Shown here: positions 1 to 5,874 of the stretch, one piece after another
Layout: each line of letters begins with the position of its first letter
How positions within the stretch are numbered: the stretch's first letter is position 1
Assembly: GCA_945788675.1 (NCBI GenBank)
Contig: CALZMY010000023.1
Location: forward strand, 1-9,318
Reading direction: 5' to 3'
DNA length: 9,318 nucleotides
Source of the DNA: an uncultured Gammaproteobacteria bacterium
GTDB taxonomy: Bacteria; Pseudomonadota; Gammaproteobacteria; SZUA-140
The notes under the pieces: generated by a model
The model's database searches: none
The model's input: only the letters and a program-made list of their open reading frames with translations
Told to the model about the DNA's origin: nothing
Translations under genes and position numbers: made by a program

Positions 1-128
1 ACACCCAAGGGTATTTCACCCTTGCGGTACGAGCGAAGCGTGACGGAGACCACCGGGAATACCTTTAGGTACTGGAAGTCCAAATCCTTTAGGGCGGCAA
101 TCTCAGCACTATAAGATTCATCAAGTTA
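1..128. repeat. Palindromic interspersed repeat, left unit
   Basis: There is no credible coding frame here. The stretch opens with a perfect small hairpin (CAAGGGT at 6-12, ACCCTTG at 18-24). A larger imperfect pairing joins CCAAGGGTATT (5-15) to AATACCTTTAGG (about 59-70). The segment GGTACGAGCGAAGCGTGACGG (about 27-47) resembles the reverse complement of 271-297. This left unit and the one at 262-340 therefore look like related, opposed copies. The style is that of non-autonomous palindromic repeats scattered through many gammaproteobacterial genomes. The left boundary may lie outside the window. Confidence 0.6.
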
Positions 129-260
129 GGGAACCTCTGATTAATTACATTTTGTGTCATTGCGAGCGGAGCGCGGCAATCTCAACCTGATAAGAATCAT
201 CTAGTTAGGAGATTGCTTCGTCGCTTCACTCCTCGCAATGACACCTAATCAGAGGTTCCT
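129..260. repeat. MITE-like inverted-repeat element
   Basis: Two opposed arms surround a short centre. GGAACCTCTGATTA (130-143) pairs perfectly with TAATCAGAGGTTCC (246-259). GTGTCATTGCGAG (154-166) pairs with CTCGCAATGACAC (232-244). GCAATCTC (176-183) pairs with GAGATTGC (209-216). The left arm has about nine extra bases (near 144-153) that the right arm lacks. No transposase is encoded, so this is best called a non-autonomous palindromic element. As RNA it would fold into a long hairpin. Confidence 0.75.
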
Positions 261-261
261 T

Positions 262-340
262 AGGAGATTGCTTCGTCACTTCGTTCCTCGTACCACGGGC
301 ACTTCCTTCGGTCGCCTGACAATTAATCAGAGGTTCCTTA
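262..340. repeat. Second right-arm copy of the palindromic repeat
   Basis: This segment repeats the right arm of the preceding element. It starts with GGAGATTGCTTCGTC and ends with TTAATCAGAGGTTCC (323-337). Its end AATTAATCAGAGGTTCC (321-337) matches the left arm at 130-146 over 17 bp, longer than the inner copy does. The middle (about 289-316) differs from the inner copy. The pattern suggests one element inserted in, or partly duplicated onto, another. Confidence 0.65.
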
Positions 341-350
341 AGTGACAAGT

Positions 351-384
351 CCTGCTTTGAGTAATTCAGAGTGGGTTTTTTTTT
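351..384 (+). terminator. Rho-independent terminator of an off-window gene
   Basis: A stem pairs 351-360 with 366-375. It holds about ten base pairs, three of them G-U, and closes the loop GTAAT. A run of nine T (376-384) follows directly. It reads on the plus strand, but no plus-strand gene lies between position 1 and here. It probably ends a gene left of the window, with the repeat cluster sitting in that gene's 3' untranslated region. Confidence 0.55.
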
Positions 385-427
385 GTACAGATTGTAGTGC
401 TTAATACAATATTCGATGGCTATCTTA

Positions 428-460
428 TTTGGCAAAGACTGTCGTTGCCAAAGGTGTTTT
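428..460. other. Inverted repeat TTTGGCAA-N9-TTGCCAAA
   Basis: A perfect 8-bp inverted repeat (428-435 and 445-452) has a 9-nt centre, and GGTGTTTT follows. It lies about 190 bp upstream of the small secreted-protein gene. It could be a regulator site, because its half-sites are 17 bp apart centre to centre, or a weak plus-strand terminator. I see nothing else definite in 385-625 and no confident promoter for the downstream gene. Confidence 0.4.
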
Positions 461-638
461 AGTCACATACATTCTTTTTGTGTTCGATATACTGCTTTTG
501 TGGATAGCAGGTGAAGCATTATTTAAAAAATTCACGAATGAGTTTTTCAAGAGAGAGGTAATCCTGAGACTAACGTAAGCGGCTGATCCAAAAGGTGTCG
601 CTGTTCGTTTCATTAACTAATCATTGAGGATGGTAATT

Positions 639-1019
639 ATGAAAAAACAAGTAATGGTTTCCATTTTAGCCAGCGTTCTGGTATTGCCCGGATCATTTTT
701 ATTGGCAGCAGATCAGGACAGAGATCGAACACAGGAACAGGTACAGGTCTACGGTAGTCAGTTGATGACAGAGCAGGAGCGCAATGAATATCGCAGCAAA
801 ATTCGTGCGGCAAAAACGCAAAAAGAAAGAGAGCGTATCCGTAACGAACATCATAAGGCAATGACTAAGCGGGCAAAAAAATTGGGAGTGACATTACCTG
901 AAGTACCACCTGCCCGGGGCTCTCATCGTGGCATGGGGGCTGGGGGCGGTATGGGTCCTGGTGGAGGTATGGGGCCGAGAGATGGCATGGGTCCTGGGGG
1001 TGGCGGGCGTGGTCGTTAA
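639..1019 (+). CDS. Small secreted protein with Gly/Met-rich tail
   Basis: The protein has 126 residues. I chose the ATG at 639 because GAGG (626-629) sits nine bases before it. The in-frame upstream TTG (624) and ATG (630) overlap that ribosome site. Residues 1-24 form a signal peptide: a KK start, a hydrophobic core and an LLAA cleavage region. Residues 25-90 are charged and predicted helical, with the stretch QLMTEQERNEYRSKIRAAKT and then ERERIRNEHHKAM and RAKKLGVTLP. I recognise this pattern from unnamed small exported proteobacterial proteins, but I know no function. The tail from residue 93 is low-complexity, with repeated GMGPGGG-type units ending RGR. It is probably periplasmic. The repeated Met and paired His could bind metal, which is speculation. 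The gene stands alone and converges on the cytochrome operon. Confidence 0.8.
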   Translation: MKKQVMVSILASVLVLPGSFLLAADQDRDRTQEQVQVYGSQLMTEQERNEYRSKIRAAKTQKERERIRNEHHKAMTKRAKKLGVTLPEVPPARGSHRGMGAGGGMGPGGGMGPRDGMGPGGGGRGR

Positions 1020-1048
1020 TTTTTGAAAAGCTTATTTACAGACCCTAT

Positions 1049-1087
1049 ATGAGCGCAGCAAAACCAGGATGATTTTGATGCGCTCAT
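1049..1087. terminator. Hairpin between convergent genes
   Basis: ATGAGCGCA (1049-1057) pairs perfectly with TGCGCTCAT (1079-1087). Inside this, CAAAA (1059-1063) pairs with TTTTG (1073-1077) across one G/A mismatch, leaving a nine-base loop. It starts 30 bp after the stop of the small secreted-protein gene and lies between converging genes. No T-run follows on either strand, so it may be a processing or stability hairpin, not a classical intrinsic terminator. The rest of 1088-1289 shows nothing I can support. Confidence 0.45.
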
Positions 1088-1289
1088 TGCCCAAAGGCGT
1101 AGCGGCTAATAAATTACTATTTCTGTTGTGGATAGCGGGCTAATGAGGTTGGAGGCGCATGGGAAGGGTTCTCATCTAAGTGCGTAGGAAGTAGTAAGTT
1201 TGCGAGCCGCTTCAATGATCCTTTTGAATCATAATTATTCAGATAAACATCAGCCAATTTTGCGCTGTTATATTGCGGTGCCGTGAGCT

Positions 1290-3038
1290 TTATTGTTTTG
1301 CGTAATAGGCGGCCAGGGCCTTAATTTCTAGCAGTGTTAATACGTCTGCCATGGCGTGCATGGCGCTGCTTTTACGCAACCCTTGTTGGTATTCCTGCAT
1401 CGCGACGATGAGATAGGCTTCCATTTGCCCCGCCAACCTTGGTATGCCTGCCTGATTGCTGTAACCGCGCGTTCCATGGCAGCGCTTGCATTGCTGCTCT
1501 ATCAGCATGGCTGGGTCTTGCGGCAGGAAAGTGATCGCTGGCTCTGCCGCTTGTGATGCAAAGTAAGCCGCAATGTTCTGTAACGCTTCTGCGCTCAAAT
1601 CTTTGGCCGCCGCTGACATGCTTTCGTGTTGGCGCGTACCCGTTGCATAGGATCGGGTGGCCGCTACGATGTAGTTTTCATCTTGCCCTGCAAGGCCTGG
1701 TGTGACGGCGGGGTCTTTGCTAATACCGCGCTCGCCATGGCACATAGCGCAGGCGGTGCTGAGTTCTTTTCCTTTAGCCACATCGCCAGTGCCGGGCCTG
1801 CTCGTCGTTGACGGCTTCTGGGTGGCATAATAAAAGCTGATTTTTTCTCTATCGATATCGCTCAGGTGCGATACCAGAATGGACATTAGCTGATGCTTGC
1901 GTTCGCCCTTCTGGTAGCGCTTGATTGAGGAGACCAGGTATTTGACATCCATGCCCGCCAGGCTGGGGGTGCCGCTGGTTTCGCTATTACCATCCTCACC
2001 ATGGCAGCTATTACACGAAGATGCCATGACTTTTCCATTAGCGACGGGGTCAAAAATCGGACTGGTTGACAGCTTATGATGCAGCGGCGATTGCGGTTGC
2101 TGCATCGCATAGTATGCGGCCAGATCATTAATTTCGGTATCAGCCAGATAACGTGTTGGACCACGCATCAGTGAGTTTTTACGATGGCCATCGCGGTAAT
2201 CCTTAATGGCCTTTACCAGATAATTCGCAGGTTGCCCAGCAAGGCCTGGCATGTGGGGATTGAGGCTGTTGCCATCATAACCATGGCAACCCGCACACTT
2301 ACGAGCAGTGACCTTGCCAGCGGCGGGGTTCCCGGTCGCTGGGTCTGATGCCTTGCCGGGTTTGTAGGCGGCAAAATATGCGCCTAGATTACGAATGTCT
2401 GTCTGGCTAAGTGACAGCTTAAACATCCCCATTATTTCATTCTGCCGCTCGCCGTTGAAATAGCTTTCAAGGGCGGGAATGAAATATTCCATCGGCATTC
2501 CCGCGAGGCGAGGTATTGTTTCGCGGTTATACTGGCTTTGATCGTGACATGAGTTGCACTGATGAGCGATCGCCTTGCCGGCACTAATCGCCTTTTTGTC
2601 ATGGAGGATGGATCTGGATTTTTCTCCTGCAATGGCACCTTTCCACGGCACATCAAGGCGGGTGTAGTAGGCAGTGACATCAGCCAGCTCTGCGGCGTTC
2701 AGGGACTGTATGATTGCCTTCATATCGTCGTTTTGACGATAGTCAGTCCTGTAGGCGAGCATCGAACTCACCAGATAATCCTGCGCCAGTCCCGCGATAA
2801 AAGGCGCGCCACTGCGCGCAAGGACGCCGTTCATGCCATGACATTGCGCACATCTTTTCGCAATGAGTTTGCCTTGCTTCGCATCACCAACCAGGGCTGG
2901 CAATGGGGAGGCATCGGTGCCGTTATTGGTATCGGTATCGGTATCAGTAATGATATTGCTGGGTGTCACTGATTCTGTCGAATCGCAACCGGCTAATATC
3001 AGCGCAACGGTCATGATTAACCAATAAGCCTGTTTCAT
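1290..3038 (-). CDS. Hexahaem cytochrome c lipoprotein (six tandem domains)
   Basis: The 582-residue protein begins with a lipoprotein signal (LILAGC, lipidated Cys18), then a Thr/Asp-rich linker. Asp follows the lipid Cys; by the E. coli rule this favours retention in the inner membrane, facing the periplasm. Six class I cytochrome c domains follow, each about 90 residues. Their haem motifs start at Cys63 (CAQCH), 161 (CNSCH), 248 (CAGCH), 342 (CNSCH), 430 (CAMCH) and 517 (CKRCH). Each domain repeats a P-x-LAG-x-x-x-x-Y segment, a Y-x-x-G-x-R-like segment, a candidate axial Met (106, 203, 291, 385, 474, 560) and a closing AYY/AYF helix. This is the c553/c4 plan multiplied. It most likely passes electrons along a periplasmic chain; donor and acceptor cannot be read from sequence. 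The start has CAGGA nine bases upstream. The gene follows the haem membrane protein after 36 bp, probably in the same operon. Confidence 0.93.
   Translation of the reverse strand: MKQAYWLIMTVALILAGCDSTESVTPSNIITDTDTDTNNGTDASPLPALVGDAKQGKLIAKRCAQCHGMNGVLARSGAPFIAGLAQDYLVSSMLAYRTDYRQNDDMKAIIQSLNAAELADVTAYYTRLDVPWKGAIAGEKSRSILHDKKAISAGKAIAHQCNSCHDQSQYNRETIPRLAGMPMEYFIPALESYFNGERQNEIMGMFKLSLSQTDIRNLGAYFAAYKPGKASDPATGNPAAGKVTARKCAGCHGYDGNSLNPHMPGLAGQPANYLVKAIKDYRDGHRKNSLMRGPTRYLADTEINDLAAYYAMQQPQSPLHHKLSTSPIFDPVANGKVMASSCNSCHGEDGNSETSGTPSLAGMDVKYLVSSIKRYQKGERKHQLMSILVSHLSDIDREKISFYYATQKPSTTSRPGTGDVAKGKELSTACAMCHGERGISKDPAVTPGLAGQDENYIVAATRSYATGTRQHESMSAAAKDLSAEALQNIAAYFASQAAEPAITFLPQDPAMLIEQQCKRCHGTRGYSNQAGIPRLAGQMEAYLIVAMQEYQQGLRKSSAMHAMADVLTLLEIKALAAYYAKQ
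2928..2945. repeat. GGTATC hexanucleotide repeat, three copies
   Basis: Three perfect tandem copies of GGTATC lie inside the cytochrome gene and encode the Asp-Thr repeats of the linker between the lipid anchor and the first haem domain. Copy-number change would stay in frame and only alter tether length. Confidence 0.75.
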
Positions 3039-3074
3039 AGCAATGAGTCCTGACGTCCCGGTAGTTTTTATCGC

Positions 3075-3836
3075 TTAGTCAGTTTCACATAGTCCTTGTG
3101 GCCTGGCCTCTGCTGGCGGTTTAAAAAACCAGATTTGGTACAGTGAAATAAAGACCTGTAGGGCAAAGCTGAGCCCCATAAGCCCACCGCTAATGATCAC
3201 GATCCAGGCAAAAGGTTGATACACCTTGGTGACATACCATGAGGCAATATCGCAGATGATGGCGATAAAAGGTATCGCTACCAGGGTGATTTTCAGCCAC
3301 TCCTGTCGCATGTAGGCATGGCGGAAAACCATGCCTATCAGAAAAAAGATGAAGGTCAGGCCAAACAGGTGGATGTGCGATACTCGTATCAAACTGAATA
3401 TATCCATGCCGGTATCCTGTTCGGTGACATGCAGGACATCTTGATAGGATTCCAGGCTGGGAAGATGGGGGTTGCGCTTGTTGTGACAGGTAATGCAGCG
3501 TTTATCCAGCACCGACTTGATTTCAGTATTATATTTTTTCTCGTTCACACCTGAGCGAATCCAACCGACGATAACCATATTTTCTTCGGGCGATAGCATC
3601 CGGGACATAGGACCTACCAGGGCAGACTCCAGTACCGTGCCATTTTTGCTGCCACTATAGGCGATAATGATGTCATCAACGGACAGCATGGGATCACCAT
3701 CGCGACCGGCATGCGAAGAAAAAATGTGAATCATGGCAAACAGATAACCCACAGTCAGCACCGAAAGCGTGCCAGTATATAAAACTCTCTGGACCATCGG
3801 TAAACGGGAGAAATGTACATAAAATCGCCAACTCAT
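3075..3836 (-). CDS. Four-helix membrane protein with one c-type haem
   Basis: I chose the ATG at 3836, giving 253 residues, because CAGGA lies seven bases upstream. The longer GTG start at 3884 would fall in a palindrome and has no clear ribosome site. Helix 1 is about residues 18-39. A roughly 110-residue segment follows, probably periplasmic, with a single haem motif CITCH (114-118). Three more helices follow (about 150-172, 181-200, 209-234). Helix 2 opens with SHIHLFG (H154, H156) and ends near H173. These His could bind a b-type haem or haem iron within the membrane, which is inference. From memory, proteobacterial relatives are sometimes mislabelled 'elongation factor-1 alpha'; this has no translation-factor features. 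Its pairing with the hexahaem cytochrome 36 bp downstream suggests it feeds electrons to, or takes them from, that protein. The substrate is unknown. Confidence 0.8.
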   Translation of the reverse strand: MSWRFYVHFSRLPMVQRVLYTGTLSVLTVGYLFAMIHIFSSHAGRDGDPMLSVDDIIIAYSGSKNGTVLESALVGPMSRMLSPEENMVIVGWIRSGVNEKKYNTEIKSVLDKRCITCHNKRNPHLPSLESYQDVLHVTEQDTGMDIFSLIRVSHIHLFGLTFIFFLIGMVFRHAYMRQEWLKITLVAIPFIAIICDIASWYVTKVYQPFAWIVIISGGLMGLSFALQVFISLYQIWFFKPPAEARPQGLCETD

Positions 3837-3869
3837 GGGGGGATCCTGATTTGAATGCAGTAACTTGAT

Positions 3870-3894
3870 GGTGTAATGATACACCCTACGTCAA
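3870..3894 (-). promoter_or_regulatory. Palindrome and possible -35 upstream of haem operon
   Basis: GGTGTA-ATGA-TACACC (3870-3885) is a perfect 16-bp palindrome 34 bp before the chosen start of the membrane haem protein. On the minus strand TTGACG (3894-3889) lies just upstream of it. No good -10 sits 16-18 bp further on, so the promoter is not firmly placed. The palindrome may be a dimeric regulator's operator. It does not match the FNR box TTGAT-N4-ATCAA. Confidence 0.4.
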
Positions 3895-4084
3895 ATGTTA
3901 AAAATATCTAAATTGCCCGTATCATAAATTAAGCCTGTTTCTATGTGCTTGTGGCTGTAATTAAGGGGGGGCTCAAGCACTGGCTGAACTGTTGGCTATT
4001 TTAAGGGCTGGGGGAGTCGCATCGAGTTAATGCGGTAGCGCTCATGTTACAGACGTGTGTGGAAAAGTGAGTGCCATTCTTTCG

Positions 4085-4112
4085 CTTTGATCGCTTTAAT
4101 GTTTGCTATAGT
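4085..4112 (+). promoter_or_regulatory. Extended -10 promoter of rluA
   Basis: TGC-TATAGT (4104-4112) is a good extended -10 element. CTTTGA (4085-4090) is a weak -35 with a 16-bp spacer. Transcription would start near 4119, leaving about 29 bases of leader. The leader has no strong Shine-Dalgarno sequence. The rest of 3895-4084 contains nothing I can support. Confidence 0.55.
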
Positions 4113-4147
4113 GCTATTTTCACCGTTGATCGATAACGACCTTTCAA

Positions 4148-4819
4148 ATGCAACCACAAGCCGATCCCTTTATTGTGCCGCGCTGCCACGAAGCAATAGA
4201 AGTGCTCTACCAAGATGAGCATCTTTTATTAATTAACAAGCCCACTGCGTTGTTGACGCTTTCGGGAAAACACCCACTGAATAAAGATTCAGTACACTTT
4301 CGCCTGGTTAAAAATTACCCAACTGCCACGATGCTGCATCGCCTTGATTTTGGCACCTCGGGGCTTTTAGTGGTGGCGCTTAATAAAGCGATTAACGCGC
4401 ATATTACTAAACAGTTTCAGGCGCGCACAGTGGTTAAAACGTACACCGCACTGTTACATCGACATCTGACAGATGATGAGGGTTGCATTGCATACCCCAT
4501 CGCAAAAGACAAAGCTAACTTTCCACTGCAAAAAATCTGTTACGAAACGGGTAAAACAGCATCAACGCATTATGAAGTGATGGAACGATTGCAGCAGCCC
4601 TTTGCCACAAGAGTGACCTTTAAGCCCGTCTCTGGGCGCACCCACCAACTACGGATTCATAGTTGTGAAATTGGACATCCAATTTTAGGCTGTGACTTAT
4701 ATGCTACTGATGAAGCATTTTTTATGGCGGATCGGTTGATGCTGCATGCTGCTACGATTGAGTTTGATCACCCGGTGACAGGCGCAAGGATCAAGGGCGT
4801 TAGCCCCTGTTCGTTTTAG
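4148..4819 (+). CDS. rluA: Dual-specificity RNA pseudouridine synthase RluA
   Basis: The enzyme converts uridine to pseudouridine. E. coli RluA acts on U746 of 23S rRNA and U32 of several tRNAs. At 223 residues it matches the E. coli protein (219). Conserved blocks run in the same order: LYQDEHLLLINKP (20-32), KDSVHFRL, HRLDFGTSGLLVVA (64-77) with catalytic Asp67, KICYETGK, the uracil-pocket segment PVSGRTHQLRIH and then GHPILGCDLYA, and RLMLHA near the C-terminus. There is no N-terminal S4 domain, which separates it from RluC and RluD. The ATG at 4148 starts about seven residues further upstream than family alignment would predict, but no closer start has a better ribosome site. It forms its own transcription unit and converges on the next gene. 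Confidence 0.93.
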   Translation: MQPQADPFIVPRCHEAIEVLYQDEHLLLINKPTALLTLSGKHPLNKDSVHFRLVKNYPTATMLHRLDFGTSGLLVVALNKAINAHITKQFQARTVVKTYTALLHRHLTDDEGCIAYPIAKDKANFPLQKICYETGKTASTHYEVMERLQQPFATRVTFKPVSGRTHQLRIHSCEIGHPILGCDLYATDEAFFMADRLMLHAATIEFDHPVTGARIKGVSPCSF

Positions 4820-4915
4820 TGCGTAGCGACTATCTTCCTGGGGAATGATATACTTGCGTGTCGTCTATGATGCCTGATTTAAACTCTATCAAAAATCCGA
4901 CGCAGTATTTTCACA

Positions 4916-5272
4916 CTAGCCAATCACCTCTTCTGTTTTTTCATTTTCGTATGCACTACAGTTATGTAAGATCTTTCGTGCATAGTGTTGTGGTGACTCT
5001 TGCCATACAAAGGCATCTAGAATTGTTCTTAGTAAGACCAGGGAGTAGCGTGGTGGAATGGTAGTCTCTGTTTTATCGATTCTGGCCAGTTCCATCATCT
5101 TTTCAGGTAACAGGCCAAGCCGGGAGTTGATGACTGAGTCTTCACCAATCATGGCGTAGGCATAGCAGTAGTTGGTGTCGTAATCTATGGCGTCGGTTAA
5201 GTTGGCGGCCCCTGTGGTTGGAACTGCCAGTAACCACCCGGTGAGCAGAATAGCGTATCTGTGCTTTTTCAT
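4916..5272 (-). CDS. Small exported protein, function unknown
   Basis: The protein has 118 residues. Residues 1-22 form a signal peptide (KKH start, hydrophobic core, cleavage near TTGAA). The mature chain has two Cys (36 and 105), which could form a disulfide if it is periplasmic. Readable segments are NYCYAYAMIGEDSVINSRLG and then PEKMMELARI and LVLLRTILDAFVW. I do not recognise the family. The start is secure: GGAGGTGATC, nearly the full complement of the 16S rRNA 3' end, sits seven bases before the ATG. Such a strong site, plus a consensus -35, suggests high expression under some condition. The gene stands alone, with the gene-poor region upstream and rluA converging downstream. No terminator is clear in 4820-4915. 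Confidence 0.75.
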   Translation of the reverse strand: MKKHRYAILLTGWLLAVPTTGAANLTDAIDYDTNYCYAYAMIGEDSVINSRLGLLPEKMMELARIDKTETTIPPRYSLVLLRTILDAFVWQESPQHYARKILHNCSAYENEKTEEVIG

Positions 5273-5279
5273 GTGATCA

Positions 5280-5293
5280 CCTCCAGTTTGGAG
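5280..5293 (-). promoter_or_regulatory. Strong Shine-Dalgarno within a small hairpin
   Basis: In the minus-strand transcript CTCCA-AAC-TGGAG forms a 5-bp hairpin (5293-5281). Its 3' arm contains most of the GGAGG ribosome site (5284-5280) of the small exported protein. Folding would hide the site, so it could tune translation, for example by temperature. The stem is short and the effect is inferred only. Confidence 0.4.
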
Positions 5294-5321
5294 ATATGCT
5301 TATTTAATTAGAGCGGCCAAA

Positions 5322-5350
5322 CGATGAAATGTTTCATCGATTTTTGTCAA
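5322..5350 (-). promoter_or_regulatory. Consensus -35 with overlapping 18-bp palindrome
   Basis: On the minus strand a perfect TTGACA (5350-5345) precedes the small exported-protein gene. The best -10 is a weak TTTCAT (5329-5324) with a short 15-bp spacer. CGATGAAATGTTTCATCG (5322-5339), a palindrome with 8-bp arms, covers the spacer and this -10. That is a classic layout for repressor control. On the plus strand the palindrome runs into ATTTTT and could also act as a weak hairpin, but no plus-strand gene precedes it. Confidence 0.5.
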
Positions 5351-5521
5351 CAATATTGTGCGTTCACGCAACTCATTGAATTAGCAGTGGTATCAGAATG
5401 CAGGGAAAGTGCTGATTTTACGGCGAGGCTGGTGCTGGGGTATCTTTGGGTTAAACGGTGGTTTCTGGCCCTGTGTCTTTAGTATTCTTCGCTGCTATTT
5501 TTGATGGGGTTTTATTAAAAA

Positions 5522-5601
5522 GGGCGCATTACTCAAAGAAATTTGTCAGGCGGTTGAACCCCAGTGCGCCGACGCTTTCTCTTATTTGGGATAATGCGCC
5601 C
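5522..5601. repeat. 80-bp long imperfect hairpin
   Basis: GGGCGCATTA (5522-5531) pairs perfectly with TAATGCGCCC (5592-5601). CAAA and TTTG continue the stem across small mismatches. GAAA (5537-5540) can pair with TTTC (5576-5579). GTC-A-GGCG (5545-5552) pairs with CGCCGAC (5567-5573) around one bulged A, leaving a 14-nt loop. The fold is symmetrical on both strands. It may be a small structured RNA, a palindromic repeat or a remnant with terminal inverted repeats. No target-site duplication is visible. Confidence 0.55.
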
Positions 5602-5874
5602 GGATGTCGGTAATAGGACCAGATTGAACAACAGCATGCAAAACATGAGTTGCTCCCTCCCGTATCGAAAACTGATCTTTGTCCGACAAATCGAACTTTC
5701 AATCTATTTGAGGATTTTGACTCCTATTATTCATATCGCATCGGATCGCCATAGTTGATTACGCAATTATCTGCGGTTTTAGACATGGCCTGTGACTTTC
5801 TCATCGTTTAAAGGTCAGGAGTCAGGTTTGCGTTACTGCATTCGGTGAAACTTGTCTGTGGTAAATATTCACGT
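5602..5874. other. Non-coding remainder of gene-poor interval
   Basis: Together with 5351-5521 this forms the longest gene-poor interval of the window. A 64-codon plus-strand frame (5564-5758) starts inside the hairpin, has no ribosome site and looks unlike a protein. No intrinsic terminator for the glutathione peroxidase operon is evident in this stretch, and I see no RNA gene. Confidence 0.4.

Noticed and set aside
226..435. Minus-strand 69-codon frame
   Set aside because: It is largely translated from the palindromic repeats (KEPLI...CHCEE-type text recurs wherever these repeats occur), runs through the terminator and has no ribosome site.
428..452. Sigma-54 promoter (TGGCA...TTGC)
   Set aside because: The GG and GC elements are 14 bp apart where about 10 is required; the arms are simply an inverted repeat.
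425..613. Minus-strand 62-codon frame upstream of the small secreted-protein gene
   Set aside because: It has no ribosome site or recognisable features, and it overlaps the inverted repeat and the leader region.
637..861. Antisense frame within the small secreted-protein gene
   Set aside because: The sense frame has a signal peptide, a good ribosome site and coherent composition; this is its shadow.
2562..2972. 136-codon plus-strand frame inside the cytochrome gene
   Set aside because: It lies entirely opposite the hexahaem cytochrome, whose domain repeats and CxxCH motifs prove the minus frame.
3837..3884. GTG start at 3884 for the haem membrane protein
   Set aside because: It would begin inside the palindrome with no ribosome site, whereas the ATG at 3836 has CAGGA at good spacing and a more usual N-terminus.
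5322..5339. Zur or Fur box
   Set aside because: It shares GAAATGTT with Zur sites but the palindrome is too short and lacks the AT-rich centre; no metal-uptake gene is adjacent.
5564..5758. 64-codon plus-strand frame
   Set aside because: It starts inside the 80-bp hairpin, lacks a Shine-Dalgarno sequence and has no recognisable features.
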